The position numbers and the translations under genes are program-made. This document shows, in pieces, positions 34,452 to 43,787 of a stretch of 64,000 bases of DNA. Source of the stretch: Actinomycetota bacterium (GTDB taxonomy: Bacteria > Actinomycetota > Acidimicrobiia > Acidimicrobiales > Ilumatobacteraceae). Numbering within the stretch: position 1 is the first letter of the stretch; each line of letters opens with the position of its first letter. The DNA lies in contig VGAK01000010.1 of NCBI GenBank assembly GCA_016870775.1, forward strand, positions 1-64,000, given 5' to 3'. The notes below the pieces were generated by a model that worked only from the letters and a program-made list of their open reading frames with translations, was not told where the DNA came from and did not search any database.

Positions 34452-37391
34452 TCACTCGCCGACTGCGGCGAGTGCCCTTGCCACCAGGGTGCGCGCCTCG
34501 GCGAGCTTCTTCTGGTAGGTCGCGAAGTCGGGTGGCGACTTCGCGAGTGCCGCATCGGCCTCGTCGAACAGTCGTTGTGCCGCAGCGAGCAGCTCGCTCG
34601 CTCCCGCGCCCGCCGAGGGGGGTGCCGTCGTCGGGGAGGGCGACCCCGTGCCGCCACCGGGGGGCGCCGTGCTGGTGGGCGAGGCACCCGTTCCCCCGCC
34701 CACTCGGTCGCCGAGATCGGCGTCGAACCCGGAGAAGATCTTGGAGAGTGCGTCGGTGAGGTTGTCGCCGATCACCGACTCGCCGTTGTAGTGCGCGAGG
34801 ATCTTGCGCACGAACACCTGCTTGGCATCGGCCGCGTTCGGCATGACGAACATCGGCCTCAGGTACACGATGCCCTTGCCGATCGGCACCATCTGCAGGT
34901 CTCCGTAGGTGACGCGGGAGCCGCGCAGGTCGAGTGGCGTGATCGTGGCCGAGATCTCCGGATCGCTCTCGAATTCGGCCGACACCGTCGCCGGACCGGG
35001 CGGCAGCGGCGTGGTCACGTCGTAGATCGTCATTTTGCCGTAGCTCTTCGGATCACTCGACACGACCATCAACGAGCGCAATTCCTTGCGACTGTCGTCG
35101 GGCGAGAACGGAACGAAGGGGCGCACCATCGAGAAGGTTCCGGTCGAGGCCTTGGACCCCGGGGCGTGGAAGATCGAGTAGTACGGGCTGAAGCGCAGCA
35201 CGTTCGATGCACCCGCGTCGATCGCGTCGAGGCCGGCAATGGTGCTGGCCGTGAGGGCGCCGGGCACGACCTGGCTCACGCCCTCGGGCTCGAGGGGCGG
35301 CGCCTGTGCGACGTTCCATGCGGCATCGCGGTTGAAGAACAAGGTCGCGTCGTCGAACTGGTAGCGACCAAAGAGGTTCGACTGCACGCGGAAGAGATCC
35401 TCCGGATAGCGGAAGTGCGCCGAGAGCGTGGCGGGCACCTCGTCGCGGTCGGTGAACAGATCGGGGAACACCGATGCCCACATGCGTGCGATCGGATCCG
35501 ACTCGTCCATCAGGTACAGGGTGACCTCACCCGAATAGGCGTCCACCACGGCCTTGACACTGTTGCGCACGTAGTTGAACGCGGCGTTCAGACCGCTCGC
35601 GCCACCGAGTTGGGAGGTGTCGGCGGACTCGGCGTAGGGGTAGCGGTTCGTCGTCGTGAACGCATCGATCACCCACTTGACCTCACCGTTGTCCACCACC
35701 GGGTACGGGTCGTCGTCGAAGCGCAGGAAGGGTGCGATCTTGCGGACCCGGTCGCGGACGTCGCGCACGAGGAGCATCTCGGAGGAGCCGGTGATCAGGC
35801 CCGACCCGAACAGGTTGAACTCACCGAAGTTGATTGCGAGTGCGACGCGACGCAGGACCCCGCCGAAGGAGATGCCCGACCGCCCCGCGAAGACGGCCTG
35901 ACCCGCTCCGGGGCAGGCCTGCTCGCGCTGGGAGGTCTTCACCACCGCATAGCCCTCGAGGCCGTCGCCGAAGTAGATCTGCGGGCGGGTGACCTCGAGA
36001 TCGATGTAGGAGGGCCGACCGTCCTCGGTGACCCGGCTCGCAGGTGCAGCCACGACGCCGCAGCCGTGCGTGTAGATGAGATGGCGCGAGACCCACGTGC
36101 GGTTCGGGATTCCCGCGGTGTTCAACTCGCGCGTGGCCACGAGCACCTGCTGGGTGCGACCGTCGATCGGGTACCGATCCACGTCGAGATCCACGATCCG
36201 GTAGAAACTCGCGCGACCCTCGTCGAGGGTGAACCTGTCGCGCATCTGAACTGGATCGAGCTGGCGGATGTCGCGCAGCGCCGCCTGGTCGGCCACCACG
36301 TCGGCGGTGTCGATGCCGGAGAAGGCCGCGTCCACGCGCTCGACATCGGCGATTCCCATCGCGGCCTTGGTGGCCTCGATGTTGCGCTGGATGAACTCGA
36401 TCTCCCGGGTGCTCACGTTCGGCTGCACCACGAACCGCTGGATGATCGCCGGATAGAGCGTGCCGGCCACGAGTGCCACGATCACCCAGAGACCGACCGC
36501 GATCGTCGGCAGGCGCCATCCTCGCTGGCGCACGTTCCACAGCAGGATCAGTGTCACCGTGAGCGACACCATGATCATGAGGTTGAGCGCCGGCAATTGG
36601 GCGTTCACGTCGGTGTAGAGCGCGCCGCGCACCACACCGCGCGTCGAGGTGGTGAGCTCGAAGCGAGACAGGAAGTACGACACCGCGCGCAGCACCATCA
36701 TCACTGCGATCAGCAGCGACAGGTGCACCTTGGCCTGCGGCGAGACACGCTGGGTGCGGTCCTGCGGTCGGATGCTGCCGTTGATGAAGTGGAACGCGGT
36801 GACCAGGATCGTCGACAGCACGAGCGCGCCGAATGTCCACGAGACGACGAACTGGGCGAACGGGAGGCGGAAGACGTGGAAGCCGAGGTCGGCGTCGAAC
36901 AGAGAATCGGTCTTGCCGAACGACTTGTGGTTGCGGAACATCAACCACTCCTGCCATTGGCTCAGGGTGGGCAGGCCGAGCATGAGACCCACCAGCAGGG
37001 CGAGCGCGATCCGCAGCTTGCTCCGGCTCTTGGCGGTCGCCTCGCGGATCCGCATGACCGTGCGGTCCTCGGGGGTGTCGGGCAGCGAGATCGGTGCCAG
37101 ACGATCGGCGATCAGCAGGTTGGCCCACAGGAACAGCGCGAGACCGAGGCTGAAGACCACCGCAAGGAGGCTCTTGACGCGCAAGGTTCCCCAGAAGACG
37201 TCGGTACGCCCGACACTGTCGAACCAGAGCAGGTCGATGAAGAACGACGACAATCCCCTCGCACTGAGGACGAGCAGCAGGAGAACTCCCACGATCGCAG
37301 AGACAATGACCCGCCCGCGCGAGGGACGACCGATCGTGATGCGTGGAATGCGGGGGCCTCCCCCGCCGGGGAGATCAGAGGGGTTGCGCAC
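34452..37391 (-). CDS. UPF0182 family membrane protein
   Basis: A 979-residue protein of the UPF0182 family (COG1615) common in actinobacteria. The N-terminal third has about seven membrane helices (IVSAIVGVLLLLVLSARG onward) with the family's SFFIDLLWFDSVG motif. A large extracytoplasmic part follows, with YGDLQMVPIGKGIVYLRP as conserved block. The tail is a Thr/Pro/Gly-rich linker and a short helical end (ELLAAAQRLFDEADAALAK). GTG 37391 lies 8 nt after TAGCGT, whose TAG is the stop of the upstream gene. Function is not known. Confidence 0.92.
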   Translation of the reverse strand: MRNPSDLPGGGGPRIPRITIGRPSRGRVIVSAIVGVLLLLVLSARGLSSFFIDLLWFDSVGRTDVFWGTLRVKSLLAVVFSLGLALFLWANLLIADRLAPISLPDTPEDRTVMRIREATAKSRSKLRIALALLVGLMLGLPTLSQWQEWLMFRNHKSFGKTDSLFDADLGFHVFRLPFAQFVVSWTFGALVLSTILVTAFHFINGSIRPQDRTQRVSPQAKVHLSLLIAVMMVLRAVSYFLSRFELTTSTRGVVRGALYTDVNAQLPALNLMIMVSLTVTLILLWNVRQRGWRLPTIAVGLWVIVALVAGTLYPAIIQRFVVQPNVSTREIEFIQRNIEATKAAMGIADVERVDAAFSGIDTADVVADQAALRDIRQLDPVQMRDRFTLDEGRASFYRIVDLDVDRYPIDGRTQQVLVATRELNTAGIPNRTWVSRHLIYTHGCGVVAAPASRVTEDGRPSYIDLEVTRPQIYFGDGLEGYAVVKTSQREQACPGAGQAVFAGRSGISFGGVLRRVALAINFGEFNLFGSGLITGSSEMLLVRDVRDRVRKIAPFLRFDDDPYPVVDNGEVKWVIDAFTTTNRYPYAESADTSQLGGASGLNAAFNYVRNSVKAVVDAYSGEVTLYLMDESDPIARMWASVFPDLFTDRDEVPATLSAHFRYPEDLFRVQSNLFGRYQFDDATLFFNRDAAWNVAQAPPLEPEGVSQVVPGALTASTIAGLDAIDAGASNVLRFSPYYSIFHAPGSKASTGTFSMVRPFVPFSPDDSRKELRSLMVVSSDPKSYGKMTIYDVTTPLPPGPATVSAEFESDPEISATITPLDLRGSRVTYGDLQMVPIGKGIVYLRPMFVMPNAADAKQVFVRKILAHYNGESVIGDNLTDALSKIFSGFDADLGDRVGGGTGASPTSTAPPGGGTGSPSPTTAPPSAGAGASELLAAAQRLFDEADAALAKSPPDFATYQKKLAEARTLVARALAAVGE

Positions 37392-37399
37392 GATTCAAG

Positions 37400-37405
37400 A
37401 CGCTA
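37400..37405 (-). promoter_or_regulatory. -10 element overlapping a stop codon (UPF0182 gene)
   Basis: TAGCGT (37405-37400, minus strand), 8 nt before GTG 37391. Bases 37405-37403 are also the TAG stop of the DivIVA-like gene. Confidence 0.45.
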
Positions 37406-39382
37406 GTGGCGCACGGGACGGATCAGGCACCTGCACCCTGCGTGGGCGATCGGGTGCTCGTGACCCGTCGGGAAGGTCGTTCCCTTAGCGATCGCGCCCG
37501 CCAGTGAGTTGTCCTCACATTCGCTGGAGCACGGACGCGATGGATCGACCATCCAGCCGATCAGGGCACCGGCCTCGAGCGCCAGGTACGCCCCTCGCAC
37601 GTGTGCGGCGCACGCGATGTCGTCGACGTGCGTGTCGATCAGGTCCATCTTCCACGCACGGTAGACGTCGCGCATCAGTCCACTCAGGATCTCGCGGTCA
37701 CCCTCGGCCTCCCCGATGGCGACGCGCGCCTCCTCGCGGAACGCGGCGACGAGACCGGCAGCGATGGTCTTGAGCACGGTCGCATCGATCGCCTTCTGGG
37801 TGATCCGCTTGGTCGACCCACCAGCAGCCTTGACCGAGGCAGCGCCGGCCGACGCGGCCGACATCGACTCCTCGGCGATCGCCTTTGCGTACGCGCTCGC
37901 CTGGTCGGTGGCCGTCCCGAGGATCGCATCGATCTCGAGGGACGCGCGCTTCTGGCGCAGATGCGCGAGCACGTTGTTCTGTTCGTCGGCGAGGACGCGC
38001 TTCAGTTTCCGTGCCATCGATGTGACCAGACCAGCGAGGGCCTCGTTGCGTGCCGCGAAAGCGGCGGGGTCGGCCACGGTGGCGGCGGGCGCGGCAGACT
38101 TCTTCTTCTTCGGGGACTTCTTCGCCGGAGTCGACGGCGCCGCCGGCGCGGGCACCTCTGCGGCCTTGTCGTGCGCCTCGCCCGTCGCGGTGTCACCGAT
38201 CTTCCCGGTGACGGTCCCGGTCGAGGCGGCACGCAGGCGCGCGAAGATGTCCTCGACAGCGGCGGGTGCTTTCGTGTCGGGCGCCGTCTCGACCGGCTCG
38301 TCCGCCACGACCGGTGCGGGTGGCTCCGCACCGCGCGACTTGCGTCCGCGACCGAAGAGCGAGACCACGTTCGTGATCGGAGCGGGATCGCCCGATTGCC
38401 CGGTCGGTGCCATCGATTCCTCGTGCACGGGGTGTGGCGCGGTCTCCGGCGGGGCGGGAGCGACCGACTCTGGTGCCTCGACCCCGGCGCGGTCCTCGAC
38501 GATGTCGTGCACGATCTCCTCGACCATCGCCTCGAGTGAGTCGTCCGCGGTGATCTCGTCGAGCGGGATGTCGATGATCGGTCCGGCCGTGCCGTCGTGT
38601 GCCACGGCGACACCCGTGTGGCCCCGGGCGGGATCATCAGCAAGATCGTCATCGAAGACGGTGACCGACGGATGCTCCGGGCTGACCACCGGTGCGGGCG
38701 GGGAAACCGCGGGCGGCGCGAGATCGACGATGAATTCGGGATCATCGTGGGCATCGGTCAGCTCGTTGAGCGCATTGTCCGCCGCACCACGGGCGCGCTG
38801 GAACACCGTCAACAACCTGTCCCGACCGTGGAGGAGTTGCTCGATCTGTGCGCGCGCGGCCTCGCGACGGCGGGACAGCTCCGAGAGAACCTTCTCGCGG
38901 TACTCGCGCGCCTCGTTCACCATCTCCCGGCCCTGCTGCTTGGCCATCTCGATCTCGTTCTCGGCGTCGGAGACCGCGTCGTCGCGGATGCGCACCGCCT
39001 CGAGCATGGCCGCATCGCGGATCCTCGCGGCATCCTCGGCCGCCTCCTTGACGAGTCGGGTGGCCTGCTCCTCGGCGCGCTCGCGGATCTGGCTGCTGGC
39101 GTCGCGGGCCACCGTCAGGACACGGGCCGCCTCCTCGCCAAGGAGGGTGGTGACGGTCTCTTCGTCCAAGCGACCGGGCACCGAGAGCCCCCGGGTCTGC
39201 ATCGCCCTCATCTCGCTCTCGAGGAACTTCTCGCGCTCCTGGAGGCGGGCCAGTTCGGCGGCCACCATCCGGAGGAAATCACGTACTTCCCCCTGGTCAA
39301 AGCCCCTCTTGGTGACCGGGAACGCCGCCGAGCCCACCGCGGCCGGTGACGAGGGGTCGGGTCGGGAGAACGAGATAGCCAT
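37403..39382 (-). CDS. DivIVA-like coiled-coil protein with C-terminal minor-head-like Cys/His motif
   Basis: A 659-residue protein. Residues about 20-50 (FPVTKRGFDQGEVRDFLRMV) match the DivIVA N-terminus, followed by a long coiled coil to about residue 215. An acidic Pro/Ala-rich linker with a Lys-rich patch (KKSPKKKKS) runs to about 430, then a second helical domain. The last 42 residues hold Cys618, Cys622, Asp624, His643-Pro, His647 and Cys650-x-Cys652 (HAGCRCLIRPV), matching the HPxCRC end of phage minor head (Mu F/SPP1 gp7) proteins. ATG 39382 is 9 nt after TACTCT. A polar-scaffold role is plausible for the N-terminus; the C-terminal part is unexplained. Confidence 0.85.
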   Translation of the reverse strand: MAISFSRPDPSSPAAVGSAAFPVTKRGFDQGEVRDFLRMVAAELARLQEREKFLESEMRAMQTRGLSVPGRLDEETVTTLLGEEAARVLTVARDASSQIRERAEEQATRLVKEAAEDAARIRDAAMLEAVRIRDDAVSDAENEIEMAKQQGREMVNEAREYREKVLSELSRRREAARAQIEQLLHGRDRLLTVFQRARGAADNALNELTDAHDDPEFIVDLAPPAVSPPAPVVSPEHPSVTVFDDDLADDPARGHTGVAVAHDGTAGPIIDIPLDEITADDSLEAMVEEIVHDIVEDRAGVEAPESVAPAPPETAPHPVHEESMAPTGQSGDPAPITNVVSLFGRGRKSRGAEPPAPVVADEPVETAPDTKAPAAVEDIFARLRAASTGTVTGKIGDTATGEAHDKAAEVPAPAAPSTPAKKSPKKKKSAAPAATVADPAAFAARNEALAGLVTSMARKLKRVLADEQNNVLAHLRQKRASLEIDAILGTATDQASAYAKAIAEESMSAASAGAASVKAAGGSTKRITQKAIDATVLKTIAAGLVAAFREEARVAIGEAEGDREILSGLMRDVYRAWKMDLIDTHVDDIACAAHVRGAYLALEAGALIGWMVDPSRPCSSECEDNSLAGAIAKGTTFPTGHEHPIAHAGCRCLIRPVRH

Positions 39383-39481
39383 GGCAAGCCAAGAGTAGGG
39401 TCCCCGACCCTCCCGTTGGTGGCATTGTCCACAGGCGCCGGCTCACCGACGGGCACCGGCTCGCCCGCGAATCCTGTCTCG

Positions 39482-40615
39482 TCACCGCGACGGCAACGGG
39501 TCTCCTCCGTTGGCGCGCAACGCCGCGAGTGCCTCCTTGAGTGTCGCCACCGGCACGATCTTGACTTCTCGGCCGGCTGCGCGACGTGCATTCGCGATCT
39601 CCTCGGGAGATTGCGAGGCCGGCACGAGGAACACCGTCGCGCCCGCATCGCGCACGGCAATCGCCTTCTGTGCGAGTGCACCGATTGCCCCGACCTTGCC
39701 GTCCTGTGCGATCGTCCCGGTGGCCGCGACACGTCCCTTGCCCGTGAGATCACCCTTGGTGAGCGCATCCAGCAGGGCGATCGTGAATGCAAGACCCGCC
39801 GACGGACCACCGATGTCGGAGGTCCTGATCGTCACCTCGAAGGGCAGCGTCACTGTCCTCGTGTCGGCCGGGATGATGCCAATGATCGCGCGGTCCGGGG
39901 TGTCGGGGTCCTCCATGAGGGTGACCCTGCGGTCCGAGGTCTTTGTCGCGTTCGATTGTCCGTGGGGCACGACGGTGATCACGACCTCCTCACCCACCTC
40001 GCGGTCCTGCATCGCCCCCGCAAGTGCGGTGAGGTCCGGTGTCGGGATCCCCCCGAGTGCGGTGATCGTGTCACCCACATCGAGCACGTCGCACGCGGGT
40101 CCGGTCTCGGGGAGGCTCCCCTCGCAGTAGAGCTCCTCGACGACGACCTTGCCCTCCACGAGCTCGGCCTCAAGTCCGAGCTGCCTCGCCGCCACGTACT
40201 CTGCGATCTGTTTGGCACCCACCATCGACTGGTACCCGAGCCGTTCCCGTTCGCTCGGTGTCAGGTCGCCGAAGTGCTCCTCGTAGGTCTCCACCTCGAC
40301 CCAGGGATCGAGCCCGCCGAGTGCGGCGTCGAGCGCCGACATCCTCCCGCCGTAGGCGGTGACGAGCCTGATTCCCTCGTCCACATCGAACTGCTCCGGC
40401 GGGCTCCCCCCGTCGACGCCCTCGAAGGTGATCAGCGGCGACACCTCGGTCGCCTCGCCCGGTGCGAGTTCCCAGCGAGAGATCGGCACCAGAGAGGCCA
40501 CGACCACCGCGACGAGCATCAACCACGACACCGTCAGCAACGGCAGGGCCACGCGAAGGCTCGCGGGAGAGTCACGCCGGGGCGCGGGCGGCGGTGGAGG
40601 GGACGGAGATACCAT
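39482..40615 (-). CDS. PDZ domain-containing Lon-like (S16) serine protease
   Basis: A 377-residue membrane-anchored protease of the YlbL type: a Pro-rich N-terminus, one membrane helix (LPLLTVSWLMLVAVVVASLV), a PDZ domain (CDVLDVGDTITALGG), then a Lon protease domain with Ser in GGPSAGLAF and Lys in GKVGAIGALAQKAIAV. No ATPase domain. The start is ATG 40615 or 40627, and both sit against starts of the divergent gene. Homologues regulate cell-envelope or secreted proteins, but targets here are unknown. Confidence 0.88.
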   Translation of the reverse strand: MVSPSPPPPPAPRRDSPASLRVALPLLTVSWLMLVAVVVASLVPISRWELAPGEATEVSPLITFEGVDGGSPPEQFDVDEGIRLVTAYGGRMSALDAALGGLDPWVEVETYEEHFGDLTPSERERLGYQSMVGAKQIAEYVAARQLGLEAELVEGKVVVEELYCEGSLPETGPACDVLDVGDTITALGGIPTPDLTALAGAMQDREVGEEVVITVVPHGQSNATKTSDRRVTLMEDPDTPDRAIIGIIPADTRTVTLPFEVTIRTSDIGGPSAGLAFTIALLDALTKGDLTGKGRVAATGTIAQDGKVGAIGALAQKAIAVRDAGATVFLVPASQSPEEIANARRAAGREVKIVPVATLKEALAALRANGGDPLPSR

Positions 40616-40961
40616 GTGTTCACTCATGGCTGTCGTGTCCGTGTCCCTCTCTTCTCCGGCTCTCCTCGCAGCGCTCACCGCGGGTGACACCACGCTACGG
40701 GCGCTGCTCGCTGTTGCTCTCGCGGCACTCGCCCTCGTGGCGGTCGACAAGATGCGTCCCTCGACCCCGCGCAGGCCGATCCCCGTGCGCGTCGACGAGC
40801 GCGCTGCTCCGCTGTGGCGGGAACCCGACAAGAACCAGCGCCTCCGGGCGGCGGGCAACCTCGGTGTCGGCTCGCTCGTGGTCGGTGCGGTCGTGGCCTG
40901 TGTGCTCGGGTTCGTGCTCGCGATCACCCTCGAGGTGGTCGGCGGGCTCCTGCGCCGGTAG
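40614..40961 (+). CDS. hypothetical membrane protein with two helices
   Basis: A 115-residue protein with a hydrophobic helix at about 8-43, a basic soluble loop (RPSTPRRPIPVRVDERAAP) and a second helix near residues 85-110. ATG 40614 has a GGAG ribosome site about 5 nt upstream; ATG 40626 is an alternative. Its start CATG is palindromic and also encodes the start of the divergent protease. It is followed after 9 nt by the HEAT-repeat gene. No family recognised. Confidence 0.65.
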   Translation: MCSLMAVVSVSLSSPALLAALTAGDTTLRALLAVALAALALVAVDKMRPSTPRRPIPVRVDERAAPLWREPDKNQRLRAAGNLGVGSLVVGAVVACVLGFVLAITLEVVGGLLRR

Positions 40962-40970
40962 GCGCCCCTC

Positions 40971-41567
40971 GTGTCACCCGCAACGCAGCGGCGTCTCGCT
41001 GTGATTCGTGCGGGGTTCTCCGGTGACACCGGCACCGCGGTTCTCGCACTCGGTGACACCGACGAGATGGTGCGGGTGAGTGCGCTGCGCGCCCTCGACC
41101 GTTGCGGGGAGCTGAGCGGGGTTGCTCTCGCGACCGCGACCGGTGACTCCTCCGTGGAGGTCCGACGCGCGGCGGCAGAACTGTGCGCGAGGCATCACGA
41201 CGTGCCGGTCGCGGCACTGGTCGACGACCCCGACAAGTTCGTCGCCGAGATGGCGGCGTGGGCGCTCGGTGAACGACCCTCGCCCTCCGACGTCGAGATC
41301 GCGCTGCTCGTGGACCGCACCACGTCGCACGACGAACCGATCGTGCGCGAGGCGTGCGCGGCCGCGCTCGGATCGATCGGCGATCCGCGGGGTCTGCCGG
41401 CGATCCTTGCGGCGTGCGCCGACAAACCCGCGGTGCGGCGACGGGCCGTTCTCGCTCTCGCCCCGTTCGAGGGGAAAGAGGTCGAGGCGGCCTTGCGGGC
41501 CGCGCTCGAGGATCGCGACTGGCAGGTGCGCCAGAACGCCGAGGACCTCCTCAGCCCGCGGACCTGA
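40971..41567 (+). CDS. HEAT-repeat protein
   Basis: A 198-residue alpha-helical repeat protein. Units such as EMVRVSALRALDRCGELS, SSVEVRRAAAELCARH, PIVREACAAALGSIGDPRG and PAVRRRAVLALAPF recur at roughly 30-residue steps, as in HEAT/PBS-lyase repeats used for protein binding. GTG 40971 is 9 nt after the small membrane protein. The 3' end overlaps convergent tag by 17 nt. Confidence 0.82.
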   Translation: MSPATQRRLAVIRAGFSGDTGTAVLALGDTDEMVRVSALRALDRCGELSGVALATATGDSSVEVRRAAAELCARHHDVPVAALVDDPDKFVAEMAAWALGERPSPSDVEIALLVDRTTSHDEPIVREACAAALGSIGDPRGLPAILAACADKPAVRRRAVLALAPFEGKEVEAALRAALEDRDWQVRQNAEDLLSPRT

Positions 41568-42195
41568 CCCGCGCGAGCACCCCCGCACGCTCCGATTCGC
41601 ATTCCTCGTGCACGTGACAACCGGGGAGGTGCTCGTTCACCATTCCCATGGACTGCATGAAGGCGTGCATGGTCGTCGGACCGACGAATCTGAATCCCCG
41701 CCGCTTCAGGTCGCGAGAGAGCGCCGTCGCCGACGGCGAGACCGATGCGATGCCGGAGGGATGACCGGACTCGCCGTCCCTTCCACCGGGTGCATCCGGG
41801 GCGAACGACCACACGTGGCGCGACAGCGACCCGTGCTCCTCGATCACCTCGAGCACCCGGGCCGCGTTGCCGATGGCGGCCTCGATCTTTCCGCGGTGAC
41901 GCACGATCCCCGCATCACCGAGCAGACGGTCCACATCACCCGGTCCGAACCGCGCGACGACTCGGGGGTCGAATCCGGCGAACGCGGCGCGGAAGTTCTC
42001 GCGCTTGCGCAGGATCGTGATCCATGCGAGACCGGCCTGGAAGCCCTCGAGGCAGATCTTCTCGAACAGGCGCACGTCGTCGGTGACCGGACGCGCCCAT
42101 TCGGTGTCGTGGTAGTCGACGTACAGCGGATCGTCGCCGGGCCACCAGCACCGCGGTCGGCCGTCACCTCCGATACGGAGCCAGTCGCCGGTCAC
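41551..42195 (-). CDS. tag: DNA-3-methyladenine glycosylase I
   Basis: A 214-residue Tag enzyme that removes 3-methyladenine from alkylated DNA. The N-terminal RCWWPGDDPLYVDYHDTEWA has the family's Cys and His zinc ligands and the Glu; LFEKICLEGFQAGLAWITIL and RDLKRRGFRFVGPTTMHAFMQ are conserved, and the C-terminal CHVHEEC region completes the zinc site. GTG 42195 gives the expected short lead into the Cys. Convergent with the HEAT gene, overlapping by 17 nt. Confidence 0.92.
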   Translation of the reverse strand: MTGDWLRIGGDGRPRCWWPGDDPLYVDYHDTEWARPVTDDVRLFEKICLEGFQAGLAWITILRKRENFRAAFAGFDPRVVARFGPGDVDRLLGDAGIVRHRGKIEAAIGNAARVLEVIEEHGSLSRHVWSFAPDAPGGRDGESGHPSGIASVSPSATALSRDLKRRGFRFVGPTTMHAFMQSMGMVNEHLPGCHVHEECESERAGVLARVRSAG

Positions 42196-42253
42196 GGCGT
42201 CACGACCGGCGAGCCGGGTGTCGGCGGGTGATCGATCCGGTCTGGCACGGCAC

Positions 42254-42376
42254 CTAGTCGTCGTCGCAGTGGCACCTCTCGTCAACCGGGACATCACCCA
42301 GAATCTCCTCGACGTGGGCCCCACAGCCCACCCAGCCGGGCTTGTCGCATTCGGGGCAGACCACTCTCGTGCACAT
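42254..42376 (-). CDS. 40-residue zinc-ribbon-like small protein
   Basis: A 40-residue protein with paired cysteines: VCPECDKPGWVGCGAH in the first half and RCHCDDD at the end. This matches a widespread family of tiny CPxC...GCG.H...CxC proteins seen in actinobacteria that are often missed because of size. It probably binds one zinc. ATG 42376 to TAG; the divergent chromate transporter starts 47 nt away and tag begins 58 nt downstream. Function unknown. Confidence 0.75.
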   Translation of the reverse strand: MCTRVVCPECDKPGWVGCGAHVEEILGDVPVDERCHCDDD

Positions 42377-42423
42377 GTTCCACAGCGAACCACGCCCGCA
42401 GTCCGGATGCAAGACTCGCCGCG

Positions 42424-43527
42424 GTGACGTCGCTTCCCGAGATCGTGCGCCGGTTCCTGCGCCTCGGCATCGTGGGATTCGGCGGGCCGGCGGCCCACAT
42501 CGCGATGATGCGCGAGGAGTTCGTCGTCCGCGAGAAGTGGTTCGACGACACCGAGTTCGCGCGGATGGTCGGTGCGGTCAACCTGATCCCGGGGCCGAAC
42601 TCGACCGAGTTGGCGATGCACATCGGTCAGCGGCGCGCGGGTGGGCGCGGACTGGTTGCGGCGGGACTGTCCTTCATCCTCCCGGCCGTTCTCATCGTGG
42701 GCTTCATCGCCTGGCTCCACGACCGGCACGGCACCGATCCCGCCGTTGTCGACATCAGATGGGGCGTGCTGCCCGCGGTCGTGGCGATCGTGGGGCACGC
42801 GACATGGGGACTCGCGCGCACGAATCTGGTCTCGCCGCTCCCGTTCATCGTCGCGTCAGTGGCGATGGCGGCCCACCTCATCGGGGCGAACGAGCTGGCG
42901 GTGCTCGCCGCCGCTGGATTCATCGGTGCGCTCCGGGGCAGCATCGGCGACCGTCGCGGCGTCTCGTTGGCTCCCCTCGCGGTCGTGTTCGGAGCAGCGA
43001 GCCATCCGTCCCTGTGGCGGATCCTGGCGGTGTTCTTGGAGATCGGCGCCGTTCTCTACGGCAGCGGCTACGTCCTCGTGGCGTTTCTCCAGGGTCGCAT
43101 CGTCGATGAACTCGGCTGGCTCGACGCGACATCGGTGCTCGATGCCGTCGCGATCGGCCAGATCACACCGGGACCGTTGTTCTCCACCGCGACGTTCGTG
43201 GGGTGGGATCTGGCAGGTCCGTGGGGCGCGGTCGTGGCCACGGTCGGCATCTTCGTCCCGTCGTTCGTCCTGGTGGCGCTCCTCGGTCGGGTCATCGGCT
43301 GGCTCGAGTCACACGATGCGGGCCGGGCCTTCCTCTCGGCGGTCGTGGCGGCATCGCTTGGCCTCATGGCCGGGGCACTCATCCGCATCGCCGAGGCGGC
43401 CCTGGTCGATGCGGGCGCCGCACTCATCGCCGCGGCTGCATTCGTCGCCCTGCTCGCACGCGTCCCCGCGACGAGGGTCGTCCTCGCCGGGGTCGCGATC
43501 GGTGCGGTGCGATCCCTCGTCGGCTGA
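42424..43527 (+). CDS. chrA: chromate transporter (two-domain ChrA)
   Basis: A 367-residue CHR-family membrane protein made of two homologous halves: GFGGPAAHIAMM and NLIPGPNSTELAMHIG in the first, YGSGYVLVAFLQ and AIGQITPGPLFSTATFVGW in the second. It would export chromate or transport a related oxyanion. Start GTG 42424. Long-chain form (both domains in one chain) but on the short side. Specificity beyond chromate/sulfate is not readable. Confidence 0.88.
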   Translation: MTSLPEIVRRFLRLGIVGFGGPAAHIAMMREEFVVREKWFDDTEFARMVGAVNLIPGPNSTELAMHIGQRRAGGRGLVAAGLSFILPAVLIVGFIAWLHDRHGTDPAVVDIRWGVLPAVVAIVGHATWGLARTNLVSPLPFIVASVAMAAHLIGANELAVLAAAGFIGALRGSIGDRRGVSLAPLAVVFGAASHPSLWRILAVFLEIGAVLYGSGYVLVAFLQGRIVDELGWLDATSVLDAVAIGQITPGPLFSTATFVGWDLAGPWGAVVATVGIFVPSFVLVALLGRVIGWLESHDAGRAFLSAVVAASLGLMAGALIRIAEAALVDAGAALIAAAAFVALLARVPATRVVLAGVAIGAVRSLVG

Positions 43528-43787
43528 ACGACAGAGCCGACCACCCGCGAGAACCCCGAACACGACCACTGTCGCGCAGCGGCGCAGGACCCGAGACCCG
43601 CACCCGAACACGTCAACCTCGCGGGTGCGTGTCCCTGTCCGAGTCGGAGATGACGACGCCCGACGGCGGGATCCCGGCGACGTGCACCGGTTCGGTCGCC
43701 AAAATCTGAGGTGCCGGCTGGACTCCGTTCATGCGGTGCAGTCCCCGGTGAAATCGGCCTCGCCCGGGTCGCACTACGGTTGAGCGC
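43528..43787. other. 260-nt intergenic interval
   Basis: No convincing gene. A 39-residue minus-strand frame from about 43732 (MNGVQPAPQILATEPVHVAG, then IPPSGVV) has reasonable codon choice but no promoter or ribosome site. A plus-strand TACGGT at 43775-43780 is the -10 of the next gene. Confidence 0.4.

Noticed and set aside
34575-37406. 943-residue plus-strand frame
   Set aside because: Mirror of the UPF0182 gene; a GC-rich shadow.
39401-39413. GGGTC-N3-GACCC repeat upstream of the DivIVA-like gene
   Set aside because: A five-base dyad is expected by chance at this GC; placed near a promoter but not convincing.
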